Positions 16,785 through 25,189 are shown, numbered from the stretch's first letter. The stretch: 64,000 nucleotides of DNA from BMS3ABIN04 sp964553325 (GCA_964553325.1 CAZKKI010000082.1:1-64000), one strand, 5' to 3'. A program made the numbers and translations. The notes: generated from the sequence alone by a model not told the origin.

Positions 16785-18923
16785 ATGCTAAAAAGAGCAT
16801 CGTTACAAAAATATTTTAAGCCGGAAAATTTTTTCAACCGGGAAATAAGCTGGCTCGAGTTTAACAAACGGGTTTTGGACGAAGCGCTTAATTCCAATTT
16901 GCCGTTGCTCGACAGAGTAAAGTTCATCTCAATCTTTTTTTCCAATCTGGATGAATTCTATATGATTCGCGTTGCCGGAATCAAAGAACAACTCCGCGCA
17001 AAAATCATTGAACCGAAAATTGACGGTTTAACACCTTACGAAGAACTCCGCTTAATCGAAAAAGAAGTAAAATCGATGATGGAGTTGGTTTACAACTTTT
17101 GGCATAAAACAATTATGCCGGAGTTGAGAGAAAACAACATTAAATTGGTTTCGATGAACGAACTCAACGAGGATGAACAAAATCATCTTACAAAATATTT
17201 CAAAAAGGAAATTTATCCTGTTCTCACTCCACTTGCTTTCGATCCCGGCAGACCTTTTCCGTACATTTCGAACTTAAGTTTGAGTTTTGCAATTCTTGTA
17301 AAAAAACCGAGTGGCGAAAAAAGCTTTGCGCGGGTTAAAATTCCAAGCATACTTCCCCGTTTGTTACGTATAGAAAAAATCATTAATCCGAATTACAACA
17401 AAGATAACGGTGAGTTCTGCGCAAAATTTGTATGGTTAGACGACTTAATAAAAAGCAATTTATCCCGTCTGTTCCCAGGAGTGGAAATTTTACAAGCACA
17501 CCAGTTCAGAATTACGCGCGATACGGATTTGGAAATTCAAGAAGACGAAGCGGACGACTTGCTCGAAATTATCGAAGAAAATATAAAGCGAAGAAGATTC
17601 GGCTCCGTTGTACGTTTGGAAGTTGAAAAAGACATGCCGAAATTCATGATTAAAATATTAACCGAAAATTTGGGAATCAAATTAACCGACGTCCATGTTT
17701 TGGATGGACCGCTCGGTTTAAGCGATGTGATGAGTTTATACTCTTTACCGCTTCATCATTTGAAAGAAAAGCCGTTTCACCCGTTCAACCAAAATTTATT
17801 CAAAGAAGAAGAAGGTGTTTTTTCTCTAATTTCCAAAAACGATATTCTGCTCCATCATCCGTACGATTCATTTGCACCGATAATCGATTTCATAAAAGAA
17901 GCGTCGCAAGATCCGGATGTTCTTGCAATAAAACAAACTCTTTACCGCGTAGGACCGAATTCGCCGATAGTAAAATATTTAATTGAAGCGGCGGAACGGA
18001 AAAAACAAGTTGCCGTTTTGGTTGAACTGAAAGCCCGTTTCGACGAAGAAAACAATATCTTTTGGGCTCGGGAATTGGAAAAAGCCGGCGTTCACGTTGT
18101 TTACGGGTTAGTAGGATTAAAAACCCACGCAAAAATGACTTTGGTTGTACGGCGAGAATTTAACAAAGTTAAAAGATACGTTCATCTTAGCACCGGAAAT
18201 TACAATGCTTCCACAGCCAAACTTTACACCGATATAGGATTGTTTACTGCAAATAAAAAAATCTGCGCCGATGTTTCCGAAATTTTTAATTATTTAACAG
18301 GATATTCGGAACAGAAGGAATTCCGGAAATTATTTGTATCGCCGATAAACACAAGACAAAAATTTATTTCCTTGATCGAAAGAGAAATAAAAAACCACCA
18401 AAAATACGGCAACGGAAAAATAATTTTCAAGTTTAACTCATTGGTCGATCCGGATATAATAGCCGCACTCTACGAAGCTTCGAACGCCGGTGTGAAAATC
18501 GATTTGGTAGTACGAGGCATATGCTGTTTGGTCCCGTTAAAACCCGGATTAAGCGAGAATATTACCGTAAAAAGTATCGTCGGCAGGTTTCTAGAACACA
18601 GCAGAATTTTCTATTTCCACAATAACGGCAAAGAAGAAGTTTATTTAAGCAGTGCCGATTTAATGCAAAGAAATTTGGATCGCAGAATTGAAGTAACGTT
18701 TCCCGTTGAAGACGAAAAAATAAAAGATGTGTTAATAAATTACATTTTGAAATATACGGTTAACGATAATTTGAAATCCAGAATTTTATTGCCGAACGGA
18801 AATTATGTAATGGATCATCCGGTATATATCGAGCCGAAAATTTCGGTTCAAGAATGGTTGATGAAACACAATTTACATTCCGAAGAAACAAAAATCATTC
18901 AAAAAACATACAAAGAATCATAA
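16785..18923 (+). CDS. ppk: Polyphosphate kinase
   Basis: PPK1 reversibly makes inorganic polyphosphate from ATP. The N-terminus ENFFNREISWLEFNKRVLDEALNSNLPLLDRVKFISIFFSNLDEFYMIRVAG is the standard PPK1 N-domain. The middle holds the head domain (LTPLAFDPGRPFPYISNLSLSFAI). The catalytic half shows KQTLYRVG, LVELKARFDEENNI and YVHLSTGNYN, which carries the autophosphorylated histidine, and a second phospholipase-D-like site ending SADLMQRNLDRRIEV. The 712 residues are full length. It is convergent with feoB, with one base between the stop codons. It follows dCMP deaminase after five bases. Confidence 0.96.
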   Translation: MLKRASLQKYFKPENFFNREISWLEFNKRVLDEALNSNLPLLDRVKFISIFFSNLDEFYMIRVAGIKEQLRAKIIEPKIDGLTPYEELRLIEKEVKSMMELVYNFWHKTIMPELRENNIKLVSMNELNEDEQNHLTKYFKKEIYPVLTPLAFDPGRPFPYISNLSLSFAILVKKPSGEKSFARVKIPSILPRLLRIEKIINPNYNKDNGEFCAKFVWLDDLIKSNLSRLFPGVEILQAHQFRITRDTDLEIQEDEADDLLEIIEENIKRRRFGSVVRLEVEKDMPKFMIKILTENLGIKLTDVHVLDGPLGLSDVMSLYSLPLHHLKEKPFHPFNQNLFKEEEGVFSLISKNDILLHHPYDSFAPIIDFIKEASQDPDVLAIKQTLYRVGPNSPIVKYLIEAAERKKQVAVLVELKARFDEENNIFWARELEKAGVHVVYGLVGLKTHAKMTLVVRREFNKVKRYVHLSTGNYNASTAKLYTDIGLFTANKKICADVSEIFNYLTGYSEQKEFRKLFVSPINTRQKFISLIEREIKNHQKYGNGKIIFKFNSLVDPDIIAALYEASNAGVKIDLVVRGICCLVPLKPGLSENITVKSIVGRFLEHSRIFYFHNNGKEEVYLSSADLMQRNLDRRIEVTFPVEDEKIKDVLINYILKYTVNDNLKSRILLPNGNYVMDHPVYIEPKISVQEWLMKHNLHSEETKIIQKTYKES

Positions 18924-18924
18924 C

Positions 18925-20337
18925 TCAAAACAACAACCACAATTGAGTGACCAGAAACGTTACGGTAAATCCCATCGCAATCGGCATCAATGCAGAAATG
19001 AGCGTCCATTTCCAACTTCCGGTTTCTTTATAAATTGTGTACAGCGTAGTTGAGCACGGATTATGCAACAAGCTGAAAAGCATTAAATTTATTCCGGTTA
19101 ACACCGTCCATCCGCCGGCTTCCAAAATTTGACGCGTTAAATCAAGTGAATCGGCTTCGAACATAACTCCGGCGCCTCCGCCAACGCTATTCAATCCGAA
19201 ATGCGTTACGGTTAACATTAAAATTGTGGGAATTACAATTTCGTTAGCTGGAATTGCAACTATGTAAGCCAATAAAATTATTCCGTTCAACCCGACAATC
19301 ATTGCAAACGGATCGGTTAAATTTATGAAGTGATCGGCTAAACTAACGTTATTTATTTGGATATTGGCAATCGACCAAATCACCAAACCGGCGGGGAATG
19401 CAAAAACTACCGCTCTCCACAACACAATCAACGTTCTATCGATAAACGAAGTGTACAATGTTTGCAAAATTCGCGGCGGCCTGTACGGAGGAAGTTCCAA
19501 ATTAAAAGTTGAAGCTTCACCTTTCAAAATTGTTTTCGATAAAAACCATGAAGTTACCAAACTGAAAGCAATTCCCAGAATTGCAATTCCTACAACGGCT
19601 CCTGCAGAAACCAACCCCGCCAAATGAGCCGGGACCAAACCACCGATAAAAATAGTAGCGATTAAAATTTGAGTTGGCCATCTACCGTTACACAACGAAA
19701 AATTATTGGTTATAATTGCAATTAATCTTTCACGCGGACTATCGATTATTCGGGTGGCAACAACGCCCGCTGCATTACATCCGAAACCCATGCTCATCGT
19801 TAGAGCTTGTTTACCGTGTGCTCCGACTTTTCTGAATAAACTATCCATATTAAATGCAACACGCGGCAAATACCCAAAATCTTCCAGCAGAGTAAACAGC
19901 GGAAAAAATATTGCCATGGGAGGAAGCATAACCGAAATTACCCAAGCCATTGCCAAATATCCGCCGTCTATTAGTAAACCCGTAATCCAATTCGGCATGT
20001 TCAAAGAAACAAAAGCGGATCTCAAGAAATTATAGAGATCTCCCACAAGCAAACCGGATAAAAGCTCAGACGGATAATTAGCGCCTTGCACCGTAATCCA
20101 GAAAACCAAAGCAAGAAGCAAAAACATTATGGGAAATCCGGTCCATTTATTGGTTACAATTTTATCGATTTTCCTATCGAGCGAAAACGCAAAATGTTCG
20201 TCTTTCTTTTTTACGGTTTTCTTAACTATTTCACCGGCTTCTTTGTACAAAGATTCCATTAGCGAATCGTGAAAATTACCGCCCACTTCCCATCTAAGCC
20301 GGTTCGCTATTGCAATTATTTCGTCCCTCTCCGTCAT
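18925..20337 (-). CDS. feoB: FeoB permease domain (split FeoB, C-terminal half)
   Basis: Membrane half of the ferrous iron transporter, encoded as a separate 470-residue protein. After a ~75-residue soluble start come about ten TM segments with two Gate motifs. The pore motif reads SMGFGCNAAGVVATRII (usual form GCNVPG), and the second gate is NNFSLCNGRWPTQILIATIF, where classic FeoB has a C-x-A-R-x-P version. These variants match a FeoB subgroup but differ from E. coli. I start at ATG 20337, which shares one base with the stop of the GTPase gene (TGATG), so the halves are translationally coupled. The fission point falls after the GDI-like helical domain. Confidence 0.92.
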   Translation of the reverse strand: MTERDEIIAIANRLRWEVGGNFHDSLMESLYKEAGEIVKKTVKKKDEHFAFSLDRKIDKIVTNKWTGFPIMFLLLALVFWITVQGANYPSELLSGLLVGDLYNFLRSAFVSLNMPNWITGLLIDGGYLAMAWVISVMLPPMAIFFPLFTLLEDFGYLPRVAFNMDSLFRKVGAHGKQALTMSMGFGCNAAGVVATRIIDSPRERLIAIITNNFSLCNGRWPTQILIATIFIGGLVPAHLAGLVSAGAVVGIAILGIAFSLVTSWFLSKTILKGEASTFNLELPPYRPPRILQTLYTSFIDRTLIVLWRAVVFAFPAGLVIWSIANIQINNVSLADHFINLTDPFAMIVGLNGIILLAYIVAIPANEIVIPTILMLTVTHFGLNSVGGGAGVMFEADSLDLTRQILEAGGWTVLTGINLMLFSLLHNPCSTTLYTIYKETGSWKWTLISALMPIAMGFTVTFLVTQLWLLF

Positions 20338-21158
20338 CAATCAACTCCGCTCCGAAAAGCTTCTTTGTTCATGCTTGTTGTTTCCGGTGAAAGTATCTTC
20401 CCGATTTCACCCGATTTAACCGCTTTAATTATTTCACGATCACCTTCAAGTAACCTTAAAGCAACCCATTCGGAATTCGGCAAATTCGGAAACACATTAT
20501 TCAATTTATATTTCAGCACTTCAATAGCTTCTTGTAATTTTTTATCGCGTTTTTTAATTCTACGCGGTTTACATTTGTATTTTCCGGTTGCAACTTCATC
20601 AATATAACGCAAGAGTTCGGGGATGCCTTTTTTTTCCCTTGCAACGGTCGGAACAACAGGCACGCCAAGCTCTTTCGATAAAGTTCTTACATCAATTTCA
20701 ATCCCGTTTCGTTCGGCTTCGTCCATCAAATTCAAACAAACCACAACCCTATCGGTAATTTCGAAAACTTGCAGAACAAGATTCAAATTACGCTCCAATC
20801 TTGTTGCATCCACAACAATTACTGTTACATCGGGTTGACCGAACAAAATAAAGTTACGCGCAACTTCTTCATCGGTGCTGATTGAAAGCAAAGAGTAAGT
20901 GCCGGGCAAATCAACTATTTTATATTTTCGTCCGTTAAATTCAAATCCTCCTTCCGCTCTTGTAACGGTTTTCCCGGGCCAGTTGCCGGTATGTTGGTGA
21001 AGTCCGGTTAACGCATTAAACACGGTACTTTTCCCCGTATTAGGATTTCCCGCAAGGGCGATCACATAATCGAAATCGCTCATATCAATGCCGAGCTTAA
21101 TTAGATTGCCCGTATTGTGAACGGGACAATTTTCACATTCGGCTAAAACTTTACTCAT
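20337..21158 (-). CDS. feoB: FeoB GTPase domain (split FeoB, N-terminal half)
   Basis: Soluble G-protein half of FeoB, 273 residues. Visible motifs are G1 GNPNTGKST, G3 DLPGTYSL, the switch segment HTGNWPGKTVTRAEG, and G4 NLMDE. A helical GDI-like region (KKLQEAIEVLKYKLNNVFPNLPNSEWVALRLLEGD) follows. Before the G domain lies an unusual ~28-residue extension with CENCPVH (Cys8, Cys11, His14), a possible metal site. It is the third gene in dtxR - feoA/dtxR fusion - feoB-N - feoB-C, all overlapping or nearly so. The two parts presumably reassemble at the inner membrane. The clean coupling argues for a natural split rather than a frameshift. Confidence 0.93.
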   Translation of the reverse strand: MSKVLAECENCPVHNTGNLIKLGIDMSDFDYVIALAGNPNTGKSTVFNALTGLHQHTGNWPGKTVTRAEGGFEFNGRKYKIVDLPGTYSLLSISTDEEVARNFILFGQPDVTVIVVDATRLERNLNLVLQVFEITDRVVVCLNLMDEAERNGIEIDVRTLSKELGVPVVPTVAREKKGIPELLRYIDEVATGKYKCKPRRIKKRDKKLQEAIEVLKYKLNNVFPNLPNSEWVALRLLEGDREIIKAVKSGEIGKILSPETTSMNKEAFRSGVD

Positions 21159-22182
21159 TTTCCACCCGTACGATATTTCTAATGTAAATATGATCCGTTT
21201 GATTTTTCCTCAAAGCAATTACCGTATCTTTAACCCTGTAAGCGGTTAAATCTCCGAAAGGATTTTCAAGCTCTGCGGAAATTTCCGCGCCGGGTACAAC
21301 ACCCAAATCCATCAATCGCCTTCGTTGTTGTCCTCTCAACCCGTTCGATATTTTAATCACTTCGGCTTTTTCGCCCGGTTTCAGAGAGGAAAGAGTTTTA
21401 AAATCCTTACTGATTTCTTCGGGCTTGGAAATCCGCTTAACCGTAATGTTCGACGCAATAACCGGGGCCAGAATTTTTTCATCGCCGTCAGCTTCAAAAA
21501 CCATGCGTGTTGGCGAATTTTCCAAAACACGTATTTGCATTCCGGGGTGCAAACCCAAAGCAACAATTTGAGCGTAAACGGTTTTAGGTTCGTCTTCGAT
21601 GTGTGTGATTACGGCAAAATCGTTCTCGGATAAATTCGTTAAAACAATCCCTTCCCTTCCGGGTAAATCGCCGTCTTCGGAAGGAATCGGATCGCCGTGG
21701 GGATCGACAACCGGATTTCCGATTCTTGCGGCAAGTTCGTCGGCTTGTGCTGGTGTAAGTTCGTGTTCCATCACTTCGGCTTGAGCGTGCCAGTCGGTTT
21801 CGGGAACGCTTGTTTCGTCGGCAAGATATTTTTCCCAAATTCTATGAACTCTAATCACTCTCAGTGCATAAGACCTGCCGCTCTTAGTCAAATGCAGATT
21901 TCCATTTTCCGAAGTAATTAATCGCAACGATTCCAAACGTTCGACCAGCTCCGCCGCTTTATCGGAACTTATATCCAAATTTCCAGCAATACTTTGCAAA
22001 GTACAATTAACTTGGCGGTATTCGCAATCGTACAAATGTTTTAATGCGTCTTCAATCAATACCCGTTCGGTGCTCAATAGAGCTCGTTTCCATCTGTAAT
22101 AGAGACCTTTTTCCGGAAAAAAGATTATGCCTACAAGCAAAATTCCAATGCCGAACAATATTAATGAAACCAAAGGATTCAT
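21151..22182 (-). CDS. Membrane-anchored DtxR-like protein with two FeoA domains
   Basis: Unusual 343-residue fusion. Residues 4-22 form one strong TM helix. Residues about 40-105 form a DtxR-type winged helix (LQSIAGNLDISSDKAAELVERLESLRLIT...LTKSGRSYALRVIRVHRIWE), and 107-165 form the dimerisation/metal region (WHAQAEVMEHELTPAQADELAARIGNPVVDPHGDPIPS). Two SH3-like FeoA modules follow, about 178-250 and 264-341 (LKPGEKAEVIKISNGLRGQQRRRLMDLGVVPG). It replaces a stand-alone feoA in the operon, overlapping feoB-N by 8 bp. It may tether iron sensing to the FeoB complex, or act as a membrane-bound regulator. Whether the wing helix still binds DNA is unknown. Confidence 0.85.
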   Translation of the reverse strand: MNPLVSLILFGIGILLVGIIFFPEKGLYYRWKRALLSTERVLIEDALKHLYDCEYRQVNCTLQSIAGNLDISSDKAAELVERLESLRLITSENGNLHLTKSGRSYALRVIRVHRIWEKYLADETSVPETDWHAQAEVMEHELTPAQADELAARIGNPVVDPHGDPIPSEDGDLPGREGIVLTNLSENDFAVITHIEDEPKTVYAQIVALGLHPGMQIRVLENSPTRMVFEADGDEKILAPVIASNITVKRISKPEEISKDFKTLSSLKPGEKAEVIKISNGLRGQQRRRLMDLGVVPGAEISAELENPFGDLTAYRVKDTVIALRKNQTDHIYIRNIVRVENE

Positions 22183-22184
22183 GT

Positions 22185-22862
22185 TTAATTGCGCCTAATG
22201 TTTATCGATTTGATTACGAAAATGCTTTCGGTTACTTTTTCACTTAAATTGATTTGCCTGCCGTTCAATTCGATGACAAGTGAATTATCGAAATTCAACT
22301 TTTCCAACACTTTAACGGTTGCGTTCAACTTCACGCCTATTTTCATTAAATAATTCATCAGTTCATTGCTTGAATCGTCCACCTTTGCGATTTGGTATTT
22401 TTTACCGACTTCGGCTTCGGAAAGCTTTTTAGTTTCCGGAATAACGGGTAGTTTACCGTTTTTCCGCGGAATAGGTTCCCCGTGAGGATCGAAATCGGGA
22501 TAATTTAGAAATTCATCGATTTTATCAATCAATTTTTCCGAAGAGATATGCTCAAGCTTTTCCGCTTCATCGTGAACTTCCGCCCAATTTAATTTAAGCA
22601 CCTTCACCAGAAACAATTCCCATAACCTGTGCCGGCGTACAACATCGATTGCAATTTTCTCTCCTTTTTTCGTCAATTGCAAACCTTTATACTTTTCATA
22701 TTTTATTAAACCCGACTCCGCCAATTTCTTCGCCATTTCGCTAGTTGCAGCATTCGATATTTCCAAACGCGAAGCAATCTCCGTCGTCGAGACCGGTTTT
22801 TTATCCGATTGATTACGAATAAAAATGGTTTTCAGATAATTTTCTTTTGAAATACTGGGCAT
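22185..22862 (-). CDS. DtxR/MntR-family iron-dependent regulator
   Basis: Soluble repressor of 225 residues. The winged helix is ENYLKTIFIRNQSDKKPVSTTEIASRLEISNAATSEMAKKLAESGLIKYEKYKGLQLTKKG. The dimerisation and metal-binding region includes RRHRLWELFLVKVLKLNWAEVHDEAEKLEHISSEKLIDKIDE and the DPHGEPIPRKNG loop. A C-terminal SH3/FeoA-like domain (EAEVGKKYQIAKVDDSSNELMNYLMKIGVKLNATVKV) completes the family layout. It would bind Fe(II) or Mn(II) and repress the feo operon, of which it is the first gene. A perfect palindrome overlaps its own promoter, supporting autoregulation. It is divergent from mrp. Confidence 0.93.
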   Translation of the reverse strand: MPSISKENYLKTIFIRNQSDKKPVSTTEIASRLEISNAATSEMAKKLAESGLIKYEKYKGLQLTKKGEKIAIDVVRRHRLWELFLVKVLKLNWAEVHDEAEKLEHISSEKLIDKIDEFLNYPDFDPHGEPIPRKNGKLPVIPETKKLSEAEVGKKYQIAKVDDSSNELMNYLMKIGVKLNATVKVLEKLNFDNSLVIELNGRQINLSEKVTESIFVIKSINIRRN

Positions 22863-22884
22863 AATTCCACCGTTTTTTTATTTA

Positions 22885-22915
22885 CAAAGTTAAGCAAGCT
22901 TAACAACAATATCAA
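22885..22915 (-). promoter_or_regulatory. Promoter of the dtxR-feo operon overlapping an operator palindrome
   Basis: On the minus strand TTG (22915-22913) lies exactly 20 bases before TAACTTTG (22892-22885), the Bacteroidota -33/-7 arrangement. The palindrome GTTAAGC-aa-GCTTAAC (22889-22904) overlaps the -7 element and spacer. A bound repressor would block the polymerase, which suits DtxR autoregulation. A weaker inverted repeat, TCAAG/CTTGA, lies at 22912-22926 over the -33 side. Confidence 0.65.
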
Positions 22916-22935
22916 GGTTTGCTTGAATATTGGTT

Positions 22936-22949
22936 TTCGGGCGCCCGAA
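22936..22949. repeat. Perfect 14-bp GC-rich palindrome between dtxR and mrp
   Basis: TTCGGGCGCCCGAA is a perfect inverted repeat with no loop, in an otherwise AT-rich divergent region. It sits upstream of both promoters, about 60 bp before the mrp -33 element. It could be an operator or part of an RNA hairpin; nothing shows which. Confidence 0.4.
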
Positions 22950-22996
22950 TTTATACATTTCGCAAAAAGTTAACAATTACGGTTGGATAATATCCG

Positions 22997-23027
22997 TTGT
23001 AATCAAATCAGAATCTTGGTAAATTTG
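22997..23027 (+). promoter_or_regulatory. Promoter of mrp
   Basis: TTG at 22997-22999, 20 bases, then TAAATTTG at 23020-23027. The start would fall near 23034, about 25 bases before the ATG, with AGAAAGG as ribosome-binding site. Confidence 0.65.
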
Positions 23028-23058
23028 GGTTCAAAAATTTTTTAGAAAGGAAAATGTT

Positions 23059-24165
23059 ATGAGTAATTTAAATGAAAGCGGAATTTTAAATTCGTTAAGA
23101 AGAGTCGAAGACCCGGATCTTCACAAAGATCTGGTTTCCTTAAATATGATAAAAAACTTGAAAATAGATGGAAACAACATCTCTTTCGATATTGAACTGA
23201 CCACGCCCGCATGTCCTTTAAAAGACTTAATGAAAAATAACGCCATTAAAGCAATCAAAGAAGATTTTCCCGAAGTTGGGAACGTGGTTGTAAACATGAC
23301 TTCAAACGTACGGGCACACGTGGACAACGTGAAAGATGCAATGTTGCCCGGCGTGAAAAACACAATTGCCGTTGCCAGCGGTAAAGGCGGCGTTGGTAAA
23401 AGTACTGTTGCCGTTAATCTTGCGGTGGCATTGGCTAAAGACGGCGCAAAGGTCGGTTTACTGGATGCGGATGTTTACGGTCCGAGCATCCCGCTAATGT
23501 TGGGTATCGATCAAAAACCGAAAATTTACCAGGATGCCGGTTCCTCGAAAATGCTTCCTCTCGAAAACTACGGAATCAAGTTAATGTCGATCGGATTTCT
23601 GGTTGACGAAGATGCACCGGTAATTTGGCGCGGACCAATGGCAAGCGGTGCGATAAAGCAATTTATGTCGGATGTTAATTGGGGCGAATTGGATTATCTT
23701 ATTTATGATTTACCACCCGGAACGGGCGATATTCAACTTACTTTGGTTCAAACAATACCGCTTACCGGCGCGGTTATAGTTACAACTCCGCAAGAGGTTG
23801 CATTAATCGATGCGCGGAAAGGATTAAAAATGTTCGAACGTGTAAATGTTCCCGTGCTCGGTATTGTGGAAAATATGAGTTATTTCATTGCGCCGGATAC
23901 GGGCAAAAAATACGATATATTCGGATTAGGCGGAGGCAAAAAACTTGCAGAAGAAAATAATGTTCCCTTCCTCGGTGAAATCCCGATAAACACAAAAATC
24001 CGGGAAGGCGGCGATACGGGCAAACCGATTGTATCGAGCATGCCCGATTCGGAATACGCAAATAAAATTATGGAAATTGCACGGAACCTTGCCGCTCAAG
24101 TCAGTATTTCCAACAGCGGACAACGTGAAAAGAAAATTGAAATTTTCTTGAATCCGCAAGGATAA
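23059..24165 (+). CDS. mrp: Mrp/ApbC-type iron-sulfur cluster carrier ATPase
   Basis: P-loop ATPase that carries and hands over [4Fe-4S] clusters in the cytoplasm. Residues about 1-95 are a MIP18/DUF59 domain (LRRVEDPDLHKDLVSLNMIKNL...ITTPAC-like ELTTPACPLKD). From about 105 comes the deviant Walker A ASGKGGVGKSTVAVNLA, then DADVYGPSIPLMLG, and DLPPGTGDIQLTL as Walker B. VENMSYF follows near 275. In many relatives a CxxC follows that last motif; here it reads FIAPDTGKKYDIFG and lacks it. The 368 residues are normal. It is followed by nfu after three bases. The divergent neighbour is the iron-uptake operon, a sensible iron/Fe-S context. Confidence 0.92.
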   Translation: MSNLNESGILNSLRRVEDPDLHKDLVSLNMIKNLKIDGNNISFDIELTTPACPLKDLMKNNAIKAIKEDFPEVGNVVVNMTSNVRAHVDNVKDAMLPGVKNTIAVASGKGGVGKSTVAVNLAVALAKDGAKVGLLDADVYGPSIPLMLGIDQKPKIYQDAGSSKMLPLENYGIKLMSIGFLVDEDAPVIWRGPMASGAIKQFMSDVNWGELDYLIYDLPPGTGDIQLTLVQTIPLTGAVIVTTPQEVALIDARKGLKMFERVNVPVLGIVENMSYFIAPDTGKKYDIFGLGGGKKLAEENNVPFLGEIPINTKIREGGDTGKPIVSSMPDSEYANKIMEIARNLAAQVSISNSGQREKKIEIFLNPQG

Positions 24166-24168
24166 ACA

Positions 24169-24405
24169 GTGGAACTTAACAGGCAAAAAATAGAAGAAGC
24201 TCTTGAAACCGTTCGGCCGTTTCTAAAAGAAGACGGCGGAGACGTTGAATTAATTAAAATAAACGACGAAACAAAAATCGTTCAAGTTAAGCTTTTGGGC
24301 AATTGCCACAATTGTCCGCTTTCGCAAATGACATTAAGAGCGGGAATCGAACGGATTTTAATCGGTAAGGTTCCCGCAATCCGCAGAGTGGAAGCGGTTA
24401 ACTAA
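24169..24405 (+). CDS. NifU C-terminal-domain (Nfu-type) iron-sulfur scaffold protein
   Basis: Small 78-residue protein that is entirely a NifU C-terminal domain: IEEALETVRPFLKEDGGDVELIKI...VQVKLLGNCHNCPLSQMTLRAGIERILIGKVPAIRRVEAV. The CxxC pair (CHNC) binds a [4Fe-4S] cluster between two subunits and delivers it to target enzymes. The start is GTG at 24169, preceded by AAGGA at the end of mrp. It is translated just after mrp, so carrier and scaffold are made together. Complete for its class. Confidence 0.92.
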   Translation: MELNRQKIEEALETVRPFLKEDGGDVELIKINDETKIVQVKLLGNCHNCPLSQMTLRAGIERILIGKVPAIRRVEAVN

Positions 24406-24433
24406 GTTTTCCAAAAAGTTTAAGAGGAAAAAG

Positions 24434-25189
24434 ATGAGAAAAAAAATTATTGCCGGTAATTGGAAAATGAACAAAAATTTATCCGAATCGATAAATTTGA
24501 TTTCCGGAATCAAAAGCGGCTTTCCGCAAAACGCAAGCGCCGAAGTAATTGTTTGTCCGCCCTTTACTTCTTTGGAGACTGTTCACGCTTTAATAAAAGA
24601 CACACCGATTCATCTGGGCGCACAAAATATGTATTTTGAAGACAGCGGTGCATTTACCGGCGAAATTTCAGCCGATATGTTGAAAAGCGTCGGATGCGAA
24701 TTTGTTATTCTCGGACATTCCGAAAGAAGACACATATTCGGCGAAACGGATGAAACCGTAAACAAAAAAATTCAACAAGCCGTTAATAACGGATTAAACC
24801 CGATATTCTGCGTCGGCGAAACTTTAGACGAGCGGGAAAACGGCAAAGAATTTGAAGTAATCGAAAAGCAAATTACCGCGGGATTAGCCGGTGTTTCCGC
24901 AGAAAACTTCGAGAAAATCGTAATTGCTTACGAACCGGTTTGGGCAATCGGTACCGGTAAAACAGCTTCACCCGAGCAAGCACAAGAAATTCATAAATTT
25001 ATTCGCGGACTTGTATCCAAACTTTATTCGCCTTCCCACGCCGATAATGTAAGAATTCTATACGGCGGCAGTGTAAAACCAAATAACGCGGCGGATTTAC
25101 TTTCGCAATCGGATATCGACGGTGCGTTGGTCGGCGGAGCTTGTTTACAAGCGGAATCGTTTACTCAAATAATCGAAGCTGCGGACTAA
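24434..25189 (+). CDS. tpiA: Triosephosphate isomerase
   Basis: Glycolytic enzyme interconverting dihydroxyacetone phosphate and glyceraldehyde 3-phosphate. Key pieces are visible: NWKMNK (catalytic Lys), LGHSERRHIFGE (catalytic His), IAYEPVWAIGTGKTA (catalytic Glu and the mobile loop), and the phosphate-binding ends LYGGSVKPNNA and DGALVGGACL. The 251 residues equal the family length. AGAGG precedes the ATG by seven bases. It follows the Nfu gene after 28 bp and is followed by a terminator, so it is the last gene of the mrp unit. Confidence 0.97.
   Translation: MRKKIIAGNWKMNKNLSESINLISGIKSGFPQNASAEVIVCPPFTSLETVHALIKDTPIHLGAQNMYFEDSGAFTGEISADMLKSVGCEFVILGHSERRHIFGETDETVNKKIQQAVNNGLNPIFCVGETLDERENGKEFEVIEKQITAGLAGVSAENFEKIVIAYEPVWAIGTGKTASPEQAQEIHKFIRGLVSKLYSPSHADNVRILYGGSVKPNNAADLLSQSDIDGALVGGACLQAESFTQIIEAAD

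Noticed and set aside
20330..20345. Frameshift explanation for split FeoB
   Set aside because: The junction is a clean TGATG with a proper stop and start, and both halves are complete. Kept only as a possibility to check.
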